From Mesorhizobium sp. (GTDB lineage: Bacteria; Pseudomonadota; Alphaproteobacteria; Rhizobiales; Rhizobiaceae), in NCBI RefSeq assembly GCF_023954305.1, contig NZ_JAMLIG010000001.1, forward strand, positions 2,108,001 through 2,172,000: a stretch of 64,000 nucleotides of DNA. The letters are read 5' to 3'. Below are positions 33,188-43,100 of this stretch, piece after piece. The notes below the pieces were generated by a model. That model did not search any database. It was not told where the DNA came from and was given only the letters and a program-made list of their open reading frames with translations. The first letter of the stretch is position 1; each line of letters starts with the position of its first letter. The translations under genes were made by a program, and so were the position numbers.

Positions 33188-34339
33188 TCAGTTGCTGGCG
33201 GTCACGTCGCCGACCAGCTTCCTGATGAGCTGCTCGTCGGCGGGAACCGGGTTTACGACGTCGCCCTCGGTCACCAGGTCCTGGCCCGCGACCACGACGC
33301 GCGCATCCCGAGGAACGCCGCCCAGGACGAGGCCATGGGTGAGGTCGTCCATCAGGTCGATCGGGTAGAAGACGATCTTGTTGTCCTTGTCCGCCACGCG
33401 GATGCCGAGGTCGCCGTCGGCGCTGAGCGTCACCACCGAGCGCGGCAGGATCACCGCGTCGGCAGGCGCGGCGCGCACCGTGATCTCGGCGGTCATGCCG
33501 GCGGGGATGCGGTCGTCAAGGTTCGGGATCGCCACCTCGACGCGGAACGTGCGGGTCGCGGCGGTGGCTTCGCGGCTGATATAGCGGACCGTGCCGGCCA
33601 CCTTCTCGCCGTCGACCAACTGCGCCTCGGCCTTGTCGCCGGCCTTGATGTAGACCAGATCGCGTTCGCTCACCTCGCCCTTCACCACGACCGGATCGAG
33701 GCTGAGCAAGGTGGCGATCTGTGCGCCCTGCGACACGGCGCTGCCGATCTCGACGTCGACGCTGTCGATGACGCCGGCGAACGGCGCCACGATCGTCAGC
33801 CTTTCGAGATCCGCCTCGGCTGCCTTGAGCTGGGATTCCGCCTGCGCCAGGGCGGAAACAGCGGTGTCGAGGCTGAGCTTCGCCAGCGTACCGGTCTTGG
33901 CGAGGCGCTGCGCGGCTTCGAGTTCTGCCTGGCGCTGCTTGACCAGCTGCTTGGCCGTATCGATCATCGCCGGCTTGTCCTCGGCGCTGAGCGCCAGGAT
34001 GACTTGTCCGGCCTCGACCTTGTCGCCCTGCTTGACGGGCAGCTTCTCGATGATGCCGGCGGCGCGCGTCGCGAGGACGGCGCGCTTGTCGGCCTGGGTC
34101 TGGCCCGACAGGTGAATGGCGCGCTCGTGCTGGACGCGCGGCGGCACGACCACGGCCACCGTGCGTGGCGCCTTGGGCGCGGCCTCGGCGGCCGGCGCGG
34201 GTTTTGCTTCTTCTCCAGACGACTGTCCGGCCTCGGTCGAGGCGCTGCCGACGGAGGAGAACTTGCCCGTTCCCATCCATGCTGCGAACCCGATCAGCAC
34301 GGCAACGGCCGCGACCTTATGGAATCTCAGTTTGGCCAT
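33188..34339 (-). CDS. RND periplasmic adaptor (membrane fusion protein, system 1)
   Basis: 383-residue HlyD/AcrA-like protein with an N-terminal membrane anchor (KVAAVAVLIGFAAWMG), a lipoyl/coiled-coil hairpin (about 95-170) and a beta-barrel ending with VAGQDLVTEGDVVNPV. It bridges the RND pump to an outer-membrane channel. The ATG at 34339 (MAKLRFHK) is preferred to one 15 codons upstream because GGAAAC precedes it and the membrane anchor follows directly. It is the first gene of the operon. Confidence 0.9.
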   Translation of the reverse strand: MAKLRFHKVAAVAVLIGFAAWMGTGKFSSVGSASTEAGQSSGEEAKPAPAAEAAPKAPRTVAVVVPPRVQHERAIHLSGQTQADKRAVLATRAAGIIEKLPVKQGDKVEAGQVILALSAEDKPAMIDTAKQLVKQRQAELEAAQRLAKTGTLAKLSLDTAVSALAQAESQLKAAEADLERLTIVAPFAGVIDSVDVEIGSAVSQGAQIATLLSLDPVVVKGEVSERDLVYIKAGDKAEAQLVDGEKVAGTVRYISREATAATRTFRVEVAIPNLDDRIPAGMTAEITVRAAPADAVILPRSVVTLSADGDLGIRVADKDNKIVFYPIDLMDDLTHGLVLGGVPRDARVVVAGQDLVTEGDVVNPVPADEQLIRKLVGDVTASN

Positions 34340-34730
34340 GTTGCGTTTCCGATGCGGGCGCTCGTCCGGCATCGCGGCCGGCACGCAACGCCCGATATGG
34401 GCTTGCGGCTTGCGAGCTTCAATGCCGCGCGGATGTAATCGCGGCGGCGGAAGTCCAATACTTCAAAGTCGCAGTAGAAAACAGTCATAAAAATTCATGG
34501 CTCCGCCGCTGCTGACATGCTGCTGTCAGGATAGGCTCCGCGCGCTGAACGCCCTTGCGAGAGCCGACGATGCCGGATTTCCGTTTCCGCAATGGCATCG
34601 ATATGTAAAGAAATGTGAAGCATTGCGTTGCCGTAGCCATACTCCACGGGCATCTCGCGCCGGCAGCCGCCCGTGCCGTGGGCGCCTCGACCTGGCCTGG
34701 CCGATCCAGACGCCGGCCGGCGCGCGCAGC
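34340..34730. other. Intergenic region upstream of RND system 1
   Basis: 391 bp without a convincing gene. AT-rich DNA at 34455-34500 (GTAGAAAACAGTCATAAAAA) probably holds the promoter for the adaptor-pump operon. The end near 34720 has a GC-rich palindrome (GCCGGCCGGCGCGC) just past the iorB-type stop that may act as a weak terminator. Confidence 0.45.
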
Positions 34731-37007
34731 TCATGCGAATGCCACGTCTTTCGACAAAGGCAGCGAGCGGAAGCGTTTGCCCTTGAGGGCGGCGAGCGCG
34801 TTGGCAAGCGCGGGCGCGGCCGGCGGGACGCCGACTTCGCCGACGCCGCCCATGCGGTGGAAGTTCTCCAGGATCGCGACCTCGAACTCGGGCGCCTGAA
34901 AGATGCGCATGGCGTCGAAGTCGTGGAAGTTGGACTGCGCGACGCGGCCGTCCTCGAAGGTGATCGCCTGACCCATCGCGGCCGACAGGCCATAGATCGC
35001 GCCGGAGGTCATCTGTGCCTCGATGATGCCCGGGTCGAGGGCGGTCCCCACGTCGACGGCGATCCACATCTTCTCGAGCCTGATCCCGGCGGGGGTATCG
35101 GCGATCTGGACAACCTGGCCGCACCAGCTGCCGAAGGACAGCGTGAAGGCAAAGCCCTTCGCCTTGCCCTCGGGAAGCGCCTCGCCCCAGTTGGACATCT
35201 GGGCGACCTTGTTCACGACAGCGAGCGCGGCCGGATAGTCGGCCATCAGCTTGCGGCGCATCTCGACGGGGTCGATGCCGCCGGCCTCGGCGATCTCGTC
35301 CATGAAGCATTCGTGGAAGAAGCCGTTGATTGAATTGCCGACCGAGCGCCAGAAGGTGACCGGGATGGGGAGCGGCACCTGGATCCCGGAGACCCGATAG
35401 TGGGGGATCGTGTAGGGCTGGTTGCGGGCGCCGTCGGTGATGGCGGGATCCGAACCGCCGGCAGGCAGCGAGGTGAAGGTGCGGCTCATCAGGGAGGCCA
35501 TCATGTTCTGCGCCGCGATGCGCATGTCGACGGCGACGGGCAGGCCGTCCTTGCCGATGCGCGCCCTGAACTTGCCGGCCGAGGCGGGGCGAAACGGCCC
35601 GCGCCGCATGTCCTCCTCGCGGGTCCAGGTGACCTGCACGGGCCGTCCGTTCGTCTCCTTGGCGAGGATGGTCGCGTAGAGCGCGTAGTCCAGCTCGCCG
35701 CGGCGGCCGAAGGCGCCGCCCATCGAGGTGGTGTGGACATTGGTCCTGTCGCCCGGGACGCCGGCGATATCGGAGCAGAACCAGCGCACGAGAACCGGCA
35801 TCTGGTTGGGCGCCCAGACGTCGAGCACGCCGTCCTTGAGCCGGGCGGTGCAGTTCATCGGCTCCATCGGCGCGTGCGACAGGTAGGGGACGGTGTATTC
35901 GGCCTCGATGACGCGCTCCTGGGGTGCATCGGCGAAGGCGACATCGACGTCGCCGTCGTCGCGCATGGCGCTCGCCTCGCCGGTGCGGGCGGCTTCGACG
36001 ATGCGGCCCATGATCTCGTCATCGGAGAGCGGGTAGTCGGGCTTGCCCCATTCGACGTCGATCGCCTCGGCCGCCTTGAAAGCGGCCCAGGTATTCTCGG
36101 CGATGACGCCGAAGCCGCTGCCGTAGCTCGATTCGATGGGCACGATCTTGACGACGCCGGGCATTTTCGCCGCCGCGGATGTGTCCGCGCGGACCGGCTT
36201 CGCACCGAAGACCGGGCTCATGCGCACCGTGCCGAACAGCATGTCGGGCTGGCGGACGTCGATGCCGAAAATCGGCGCGCCGGTGACCTTGGCCAGCATG
36301 TCGACGCGCTTCTGCGGCTTGCCGAGGAGCTTCCAGTCGGCGCTTTCCCTCAGTGCGACCTTCGAGGGCGGTGCAAGCTTCGAGGCGTCGAGCGCCACTT
36401 CACCATACGTGACGCTGCGGTTGGAAGGCTTATGGACGATCGTGCCATTGTCGGTCGAAAGTTCGCGGGCGGATACGCCGAGTCGGGCGGCGGCCGCCTC
36501 GATCAGCATGATCCGCGCCGCAGCGCCAGCCTGGCGCATCCGGTCGAAGCCGTCGCGCGCGGCGGTCGAGCCGCCGGTGGCCTGCAGGCCCAGCATCTTG
36601 CCGGCCACGCCCATCAGCCCGCGCACCGTCTCGGCGGTAAAGCTCTCGTCCCAGAAGTTGAAGCCGCCGCCCTCTTCGAGCATCGCGGCGTTGTAGTAGG
36701 CGTAGGACGGCGGTCCGTGCTCGACCTCGACGCGGTCGAGCGTTACGTCAAGCTCCTCGGCGACGAAGGCGGCAAGCGTGGTCGAAATGCCCTGGCCCAT
36801 CTCGGCGCGCGGGGCGATCACGGTGATCGTGTTGTCGGAGCCGATCTTGAGATAGGGATTGAAGGTCACTTCGCCCTCGGCGAGCTCTCCTTCGAGCGGG
36901 TTGGGATAGGGCCTCTGATAGTAGTAGTAGCCAACGGCCACGCCGCCGGCGATTGACGCTGCGCCGATGAGGAAGGTGCGCCTGGCTATCTTGCCGATGC
37001 TTGCCAT
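34731..37007 (-). CDS. Molybdenum hydroxylase large subunit (IorB-type), Tat-exported
   Basis: 758-residue molybdopterin-cytosine-dinucleotide subunit of the xanthine oxidase family, closest to isoquinoline 1-oxidoreductase beta / aldehyde dehydrogenase. The N-terminus carries a twin-arginine signal (ARRTFLIGAASIAGG, Arg9-Arg10), so the enzyme should be periplasmic. Family motifs include PRAEMGQGISTTLAAF, MEPMNCTARLKDG and GGAFGRRGELDY. The ATG at 37007 has GAGGG upstream; a TTG two codons earlier overlaps the previous stop. It is coupled to the 2Fe-2S subunit gene upstream. No cytochrome c subunit, which many such enzymes use as electron acceptor, is nearby. Confidence 0.9.
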   Translation of the reverse strand: MASIGKIARRTFLIGAASIAGGVAVGYYYYQRPYPNPLEGELAEGEVTFNPYLKIGSDNTITVIAPRAEMGQGISTTLAAFVAEELDVTLDRVEVEHGPPSYAYYNAAMLEEGGGFNFWDESFTAETVRGLMGVAGKMLGLQATGGSTAARDGFDRMRQAGAAARIMLIEAAAARLGVSARELSTDNGTIVHKPSNRSVTYGEVALDASKLAPPSKVALRESADWKLLGKPQKRVDMLAKVTGAPIFGIDVRQPDMLFGTVRMSPVFGAKPVRADTSAAAKMPGVVKIVPIESSYGSGFGVIAENTWAAFKAAEAIDVEWGKPDYPLSDDEIMGRIVEAARTGEASAMRDDGDVDVAFADAPQERVIEAEYTVPYLSHAPMEPMNCTARLKDGVLDVWAPNQMPVLVRWFCSDIAGVPGDRTNVHTTSMGGAFGRRGELDYALYATILAKETNGRPVQVTWTREEDMRRGPFRPASAGKFRARIGKDGLPVAVDMRIAAQNMMASLMSRTFTSLPAGGSDPAITDGARNQPYTIPHYRVSGIQVPLPIPVTFWRSVGNSINGFFHECFMDEIAEAGGIDPVEMRRKLMADYPAALAVVNKVAQMSNWGEALPEGKAKGFAFTLSFGSWCGQVVQIADTPAGIRLEKMWIAVDVGTALDPGIIEAQMTSGAIYGLSAAMGQAITFEDGRVAQSNFHDFDAMRIFQAPEFEVAILENFHRMGGVGEVGVPPAAPALANALAALKGKRFRSLPLSKDVAFA

Positions 37008-37009
37008 GG

Positions 37010-37471
37010 TCAAGCCCTCGCCAGCTTGAGGTTCGCCGCCGTCTTGATGGCGGCGCGGATGCGGGGATAGGTGCCGCAGCGGCAGAGATTGCCGCCCATG
37101 GCGTTGTCGATGTCCTCGTCAGTGGGGTCGGGAATCTGTTCAAGCAGCGCGTAGGCGCTCATGATCTGGCCGGCCTGGCAGTAGCCACACTGGGCGACCT
37201 GCTCGTCGAGCCAGGCCTGCTGCACCGGATGCAGCCGGCCGCCCGAGGCCAGCCCTTCGATCGTGGTGACCGCGCCCGCAACGTCGCCGACGGGAATGGA
37301 GCAGGACCGCACCGGCTGGCCATCGATGACGACGGTGCAGGCGCCGCAGGCGGCAATGCCGCAGCCGAATTTCGGTCCCGTCTTGCCCGCCAGATCGCGC
37401 AAGGCCCAGAGAAGCGGCATATCGGGATCCGCATCGACCTCGATCTCTTGTCCGTCGACGGTCAGGCGCAT
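37010..37471 (-). CDS. Molybdenum hydroxylase 2Fe-2S subunit (IorA-type)
   Basis: 153 residues with two [2Fe-2S] clusters: the plant-type set CGIAACGACTVV plus downstream Cys, and the helical set CGYCQAGQIMS with LCRCGTYPRI. It passes electrons from the molybdenum subunit. The second of two close ATGs (37471) is chosen because GAGGAG lies 6 nt upstream of it and abuts the first. It has no signal of its own and would be carried out with the Tat-tagged large subunit. It is divergent from a TetR gene with a palindrome between them. Confidence 0.92.
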   Translation of the reverse strand: MRLTVDGQEIEVDADPDMPLLWALRDLAGKTGPKFGCGIAACGACTVVIDGQPVRSCSIPVGDVAGAVTTIEGLASGGRLHPVQQAWLDEQVAQCGYCQAGQIMSAYALLEQIPDPTDEDIDNAMGGNLCRCGTYPRIRAAIKTAANLKLARA

Positions 37472-37526
37472 AAGCATCTCCTCAGCTGGGTTGCGAGCAT
37501 TTCGCTCTCCGCCTTGCGGAAACAAA

Positions 37527-37551
37527 TTGACAAATATCGTCATAATGTCAA
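37527..37551. promoter_or_regulatory. Palindrome between molybdenum hydroxylase operon and TetR gene
   Basis: TTGACA-N13-TGTCAA, perfect 6-bp arms, midway between the divergent genes and in the only AT-rich stretch there (AAATATCGTCATAATG). This is the expected place for the TetR operator. Each arm is also a consensus -35 hexamer, one per strand. Confidence 0.5.
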
Positions 37552-38177
37552 TAGACCCGTGGCGGGTGGGAAATGAATTGAACGACATCAGTGCCAGCCC
37601 CGACGATCTGAAGCGCCAGCGCATCCTGGAACGCGCGGCGAAGGTTTTCCTCGCCTATGGCATTCAGCGCACGACGATGGACGACATCGCCAAGGCGGCG
37701 GAGATGTCGCGGCCGGCGCTGTACCTGCTGTTCCGCAACAAGATCGACATCTACCAGGCCATCGCGCTCGGCTATTTCGACGCATCCGTGGCGGCGGCCC
37801 GGGAGGTCCTGGCGGGCGACGGCCCGCTCGACACGCGGTTGAACCTGATGCTCGAGAGATCGATATTCGCGATGATGGAGGAGTTCATGCGCTCGCCGCA
37901 CGGGCCCGAGATCATCGACATGAAGAACCAGCTGGCGGCGGACACGCTGGCAGGCTGGAAGGGCGCGATGGTCCGCCTCGTCGCCGAAGCGCTCGACCGA
38001 GCGGCCCGCGACAGCGGCGTCGACCTGGCGGCGCGCGGGTTCTCGGCCGGAACGCTCGCAAGCCTGTTCTTCGACGCAGTCGAAGGCATGAAAGCGCGCC
38101 TGCAGAACCTCGACGAACTGCGCGAAGCGGCGCGCAGCCTCGTCTGCGTGGTTACTCGCGCAGTCTCGCCGGGCTGA
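37545..38177 (+). CDS. TetR/AcrR family transcriptional regulator
   Basis: 210 residues. The helix-turn-helix is TTMDDIAKAAEMSRPALYLLFRNKIDIYQA (core DIAKAAEMSRPALY, about residues 48-61). The ligand-binding C-terminal half is helical. It is divergent from the molybdenum hydroxylase genes and is their probable repressor. The start is uncertain: ATG 37545 lies inside the putative operator; GTG 37566 and TTG 37578 (with GGTGGGA upstream) are in frame, and one of them may be the true start. Confidence 0.85.
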   Translation: MSIDPWRVGNELNDISASPDDLKRQRILERAAKVFLAYGIQRTTMDDIAKAAEMSRPALYLLFRNKIDIYQAIALGYFDASVAAAREVLAGDGPLDTRLNLMLERSIFAMMEEFMRSPHGPEIIDMKNQLAADTLAGWKGAMVRLVAEALDRAARDSGVDLAARGFSAGTLASLFFDAVEGMKARLQNLDELREAARSLVCVVTRAVSPG

Positions 38178-38180
38178 GCG

Positions 38181-39284
38181 TCAGCCGGCCGGCTTCCGGC
38201 GCGTCGCCAGGAATTCGAGAGTGCGCGTACCGAGATTCCGCGGCCTGAGACGCGGAGTGGGCGAAATCTCGCCGGAGACGTCGAGCGTCGAGCGTACGCC
38301 GACCGCGTCGTAACTGGTGGCAAGCCAGTCCTCGGCGGCGCTGCGCCCGAGATCACGCAGATATTCGAGGAAGGCCCACTCGGCGTTCACCTTGGACGAC
38401 GCCGAGAGATCCTTGAACGATTCGTCGGCGTCGATGCGATGCATGCGGATGTCCCGGTATTCGTTACGGGAGACGCGGCCCTCGTCGATCAGCTTGCGGA
38501 CGAAGGCGATGGCGCGCAGCTCGTGCAGCAGGCCGGAGTTGAAGGTGATCTCGTCGACGCGGTTCTGGATCTCCTGCGCCGTCCTCGGCGCGCCTTCGCG
38601 GATCACCGGATTGATCTGTACCAGAAGCACGTCCTCGACATGGTTGGCGTAGAAGAAGGGGTAGATCGCCGGATTGCCGCCATAGCCGCCGTCCCAGTAG
38701 GGCTCGCCGTCGATCTCGACGGCGCGGAAGACCTGCGGCAGGCAGGCCGATGCCATCACCGCGTCGACGCTCAGCTCGTCGCCCGAAAAGACGCGCAGGC
38801 GCCCGGTCTGCACGTTGGTGGCGGAGACGAAGACGGCGAGTCCCCGGCAGCTGCGGACATTGCCGAAATCGATCTCCTCCTCGACCACTTCGCGGAGCGG
38901 GTTCACGTTCAGCGGGTTGGCGAGGTAGGGCGAGAAGATGCGCGACATGGCGTCGTACATCAGGTAGCCGGGCGAGTTCTCGACCGACCAGTTGCCCCAC
39001 AGGATGTCCCAGGGCAGGCGCTGGACAGGGGAAAACCGCCCCTTGCGCGCCACGCTCTTCCAGAAGGCGGTGAGGCGCTCGCGGGCGCCGTCGCGGCCCC
39101 CGCGCACCCAGCCGTCGGCAAGGGCCGCGGCGTTCATCGCCCCGGCGCTCGTGCCCGAGACCGCGGCGAGGTCGAGCCGGCCGTCCTCGAGCAGGCGGTC
39201 CAGCACGCCCCAGGTGAACGCACCGTGGGAGCCGCCGCCCTGCAGCGCCAGATTGACCGGCTTGCGGTTCACTGCGCGGTCCAT
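38181..39284 (-). CDS. Patatin-like phospholipase
   Basis: 367-residue serine hydrolase: oxyanion motif QGGGSHGAF, nucleophile elbow GTSAG (Ser about 46), and the catalytic Asp in DGGYGGNPAIYP. The C-terminal part carries the DUF3336-like region seen in rhizobial members. The ATG at 39284 overlaps the bdhA 3' end by 16 nt; a GTG at 39272 would give a GTGA overlap. Either way it is coupled to 3-hydroxybutyrate dehydrogenase, so a role in PHB granule or membrane-lipid breakdown is plausible. Confidence 0.88.
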   Translation of the reverse strand: MDRAVNRKPVNLALQGGGSHGAFTWGVLDRLLEDGRLDLAAVSGTSAGAMNAAALADGWVRGGRDGARERLTAFWKSVARKGRFSPVQRLPWDILWGNWSVENSPGYLMYDAMSRIFSPYLANPLNVNPLREVVEEEIDFGNVRSCRGLAVFVSATNVQTGRLRVFSGDELSVDAVMASACLPQVFRAVEIDGEPYWDGGYGGNPAIYPFFYANHVEDVLLVQINPVIREGAPRTAQEIQNRVDEITFNSGLLHELRAIAFVRKLIDEGRVSRNEYRDIRMHRIDADESFKDLSASSKVNAEWAFLEYLRDLGRSAAEDWLATSYDAVGVRSTLDVSGEISPTPRLRPRNLGTRTLEFLATRRKPAG

Positions 39285-40045
39285 CCGCCGTCGACGGAGA
39301 TGGTCGTGCCGGTGACAGAGGCAGCTCCATCGGAGACCAGGTAGAGCGTGGCGGCGGCGATTTCGTCCACCGAAGCGAATTTCTTGCTCGGCTGCTTTTC
39401 GAGGATCACGTCGCGGATGGTCGTCTCGCGGTCGAGGCCGAGTTCCCTGGCGCGGTCGCCGATCTGCGTCTCGACGAGCGGGGTGAGCACGAAGCCGGGG
39501 CAGACGGCGTTGCAGGTGATGCCGAGACGAGCCGTCTCCAGCGCCACAGTCTTGGTCAGGCCGACGACGCCATGCTTGGCCGCGACATAGGCCGACTTGT
39601 TCGGCGAGGCGCGCAGGCCGTGCGCCGAGGCGATGTTGACGATGCGGCCCCAGCCGGTCGCCTTCATATGTGGCAAGGCGGCGGCTGTGGTGTGGAACGC
39701 CGAGGTGAGGTTGATGGCGATGATCCGGTCCCACTGCTCGACGGGGAACTCGTCGACGGGCGCGACATGCTGCACGCCGGCGTTGTTGACGAGGATGTCG
39801 ACGGCGCCAAATTCCTTCGCCGTCCAGGCGACCAGATCACGGCATTCGTCGGCCTTCGCCATGTCGGCCTTGCGGTAGACGGCCTTCGCTCCGGTCCTTT
39901 CCGCGATCTTCCGGGCGACGGCGTGGTCTGCCCCGGTGTCGGAGAAGGAATTGACGACAACCGTATGCCCGAGCCCGGCGAAGGCTTCAGCGATGGCCAA
40001 TCCTATGCCCGAGGTGGATCCTGTGACGACGGCAACCTTAGTCAT
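39269..40045 (-). CDS. bdhA: D-3-hydroxybutyrate dehydrogenase
   Basis: 258-residue short-chain dehydrogenase that oxidises (R)-3-hydroxybutyrate to acetoacetate with NAD, in PHB degradation. It has TGSTSGIG, NNAGVQHVAPVDEFP, the catalytic SAHGLRASPNKSAYVAAKHG and the C-terminal TTISVDGGWTAQ. Length is exactly that of BdhA. The ATG at 40045 has CCAGGAG 8 nt upstream. It is followed by the overlapping patatin gene. The separate phbAB locus at 15.6-17.6 kb builds the polymer whose monomer this enzyme uses. Confidence 0.93.
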   Translation of the reverse strand: MTKVAVVTGSTSGIGLAIAEAFAGLGHTVVVNSFSDTGADHAVARKIAERTGAKAVYRKADMAKADECRDLVAWTAKEFGAVDILVNNAGVQHVAPVDEFPVEQWDRIIAINLTSAFHTTAAALPHMKATGWGRIVNIASAHGLRASPNKSAYVAAKHGVVGLTKTVALETARLGITCNAVCPGFVLTPLVETQIGDRARELGLDRETTIRDVILEKQPSKKFASVDEIAAATLYLVSDGAASVTGTTISVDGGWTAQ

Positions 40046-40063
40046 GCGAGGCTCCTGGAGTTT

Positions 40064-40099
40064 ATTGTGCGCCGCAGCAGAAATAGTGCGAGGCACAAT
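40064..40099. promoter_or_regulatory. Inverted repeat upstream of bdhA
   Basis: ATTGTGC-N22-GCACAAT, perfect 7-bp arms, 19-54 bp upstream of the bdhA start. The spacer contains another GTGC/GCAC-like pair (AGTGCGAGGCAC). Possible operator for bdhA; the reader is unknown. Confidence 0.35.
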
Positions 40100-40126
40100 G
40101 GAAGCCAATCCCGTGGTTCTACGGTC

Positions 40127-43100
40127 TTATTCCGCTGGCGCAGGATGCGCGTCAACCTGAGGCCGCTCGGCTTCGGCTGGCAGGTCCTTGCTGGAAATCA
40201 ACGTGTAGAACATCGGTACGACGAAAAGGGTGAACGTCGTGCCGACGAGGATGCCGGAGAAGATCACCGTGCCCATGGCGGAGCGCGCGGCGGCGCCGGC
40301 GCCGGAGGCGAGGATGAGGGGCACGACGCCGAGCGCCATCGCGGCGGTCGTCATCAGGATCGGCCGCAGACGGGTCTTGGCCGAAGCGACGATCGCGTCG
40401 CGACGGCTGAGCCCGTTATTCTGCCGCTGCTGATTGGCGAATTCGACGAGCAGGATGCCGTGCTTGGTGATGAGGCCGACGAGCGTGATAAGACCGACCT
40501 GCGTGTAGATGTTCAGCGTCCCCAGTCCAAAGTTCAGCGGCAGAATAGCGCCGAAAATGGAGAGGGGGACAGACATCATGATGATAAACGGATCGCGGAA
40601 ACTCTCGAACTGCGCGGCAAGCACGAGGTAGATCACCACCAGCGCGAGCGCGAAGGCGATGACGATCGTATTGCCCTGCTGGCTCTCGAGGCGGGACTGG
40701 CCGGAATAGTCGATGTAGAAGCCGTCCGGCAGCAGCGGCCGGGCGACCTCCTCGAGGGCCGCGAGCCCGTCGCCGGTCGATACAGTCGGAATCGGCAGCG
40801 CGGAGATCGTCGCCGCATTCAGCTGGTTGAACTGCTCGATCGAGGCCGGCGACGCATTGGTCGAGATTGACACGACGGCCGACAGCGGCACCATGTCTCC
40901 GGAGACCGAGCGAATGAAGAATTCGCCCAGCTTTTCGGGATTGTCGCGGAACTCCTGCGGCACCTGCATGATGATGTCGTAGCTGTTCGAGTCGCGGTCG
41001 AACTGCGCGACGGCGCCGCCGCCGACCAGCAGACCGAGCGTCGTGCCGATTTCCTGAATCGGCAGGTTGAGCGCCGCCGCGCGGTCGCGGTCGATCGTGA
41101 CCGTGACCTGAGGCGCGTCGAAGGCGAGCGAGTTCTGGACGACGATGAAGCGGCCCGATTTCTGGGCTTCCAGCCGGATCTGCTCGGCTACCTCGTAGAC
41201 GCGGGACGGTTCGCCGGTCGAGCGGATGACGACCGAGATCGGCAGGCCGCCGCCGGCACCGGGCAGTGACGGAGGGGCGAAGACCAGTGCCTGGACGCCG
41301 GCCACCTTGGACAGCCGCGCCTGGATATCCGCCTGAATCTCCTTCTGCGAGCGGGTACGATCCGCCCAGTCTTTCAGCGCCCAGACCGAAAAGCCGGAAT
41401 TGGTCTGGCCGCCGGTACCGACGATGGAGAAGTTCGCCTTGACTTCGGGAATGTCCTTCGTGAGATCGCGGATCTGGTCGACATAGAGTTGGGTATATTC
41501 GCTCGTCGCATAGCGCGGCGCGGTGATGAGGGCGAAGAGCGCGCCGGAATCCTCCTCCGGCGCAAGTTCGCTGGACGTCTTGAAGAACATGAAGCCCGCC
41601 GCACCAACCAGCGCGATGACCACGAGCAAGGTGACGGGACGGTAGTTCAGCGAGCCGGAGACCCAGCGCTCGTAGCCATTGGCGAAGCGGTCGAAGAAAT
41701 GGTCGACGGCGGCCTGGAACCGGCTGTGGACGCCCGATTTCAGAAGCCGGGCCGACATCATCGGCGTGATCGTCAGCGCGACGATGCCCGAGATGACGAC
41801 CGCGCCCGCCAGGGTGAAGGCGAATTCGCGGAAGAGCGAGCCGGTCAGACCGCCGGTGAACATCAGCGGCGCGAAGACGGCCGCGAGGGTGATCGTCATC
41901 GCCACGACCGACGTCGTGATCTCCGCCATTCCCTTGAAAGCCGCCTGCATCGGCGACATGCCTTCCTCCATGTGGCGATGGATGTTCTCGACCACGACGA
42001 TGGCGTCGTCGACCACGAGGCCGATCGCCAGCACCATCGCCAGCAGCGACAGCAGATTGATCGAATAGCCCATCAGGAAGAGGAAGAAGCACACTCCCAC
42101 CAGCGACAGAGGAATGGTCGCCACGGGCATCAAGACGGAGCGGAACGAACCGAGGAAGAGAAGGATGACGACGACGACGATCAGGACCGCCTCGCCGATG
42201 GTCTTGTACACTTCCTCGATGGAGGCGCTGATCATCTCGGTCGAATCGTAGACGAGCGTGATCTCCATCCCCGCGGGCAGCGTCTGCTGGATGATCGGCA
42301 GCTGCTCGATCACGCCGGCCGAGGTGTCGAGCGGGTTGGCCGACGGTGTCGGGAAGATGCCGATGAAGGTGCCTTCCTCGCCGTTGAAGTTGACGACCGT
42401 ATCCTCGCTCTCGGCGGCGAGTTCGACCTTCGCGACTTCGTTCAGCCGCACTATACCGTCCGAATCCGATTTCAGCGGCAGTTGACCGAAGGCTTCGGGG
42501 TTCTGCAGCGTCGACCGGACGGTGATGGCGCTGGAGATGAACTGGTTCTGCGTCTTGCCGGGCGCGGACAGGAAATTGGAGGAATTGATCGCGCCGAGAA
42601 CCTCGGCGGCAGTGATCCCGCGCGAGGCGAGCTTGATCGGGTCGATCCAGACCCGCATCGAGTATTCCTTCGCGCCGAGGACCTGCACCTCCGCGACGCC
42701 CTCTATGGTGGACATGCGCGGACGGATGACGCGCTCGATATATTCGGTGAGCTGCTCGCCGGTCATGTTCGGATTCTGCATCGCCATGTACATGATGGCG
42801 AACTGCTGGCCGGTGCCCTTGACGATCACCGGGTCCTCGGCGTCGGAGGGGAGCTGGCCGCGCACCTGGTTGACCTTGGCAATGACTTCCGTGAGCGCGG
42901 CATCGGGATCGGCGCCGAGCCGCATCTGGACAGTGACGACCGACGACGAAGGCCGGCTTTGCGAGGTGACGTAGTCGATGTCCTCCGTCGTCGAGACGGC
43001 GGCAGAGATCGGGGCGGTGATGAAGCCCTGGATCAGGTCGGCGCTGGCTCCGGGATAGGTGGTCGTAACCGTGATCACGGTCTCCTCGACCTCCGGATAC

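Noticed and set aside
31318..33225. 635-residue open frame opposite the RND pump
   Set aside because: Antisense shadow with Arg/Asp/His bias and no family resemblance.
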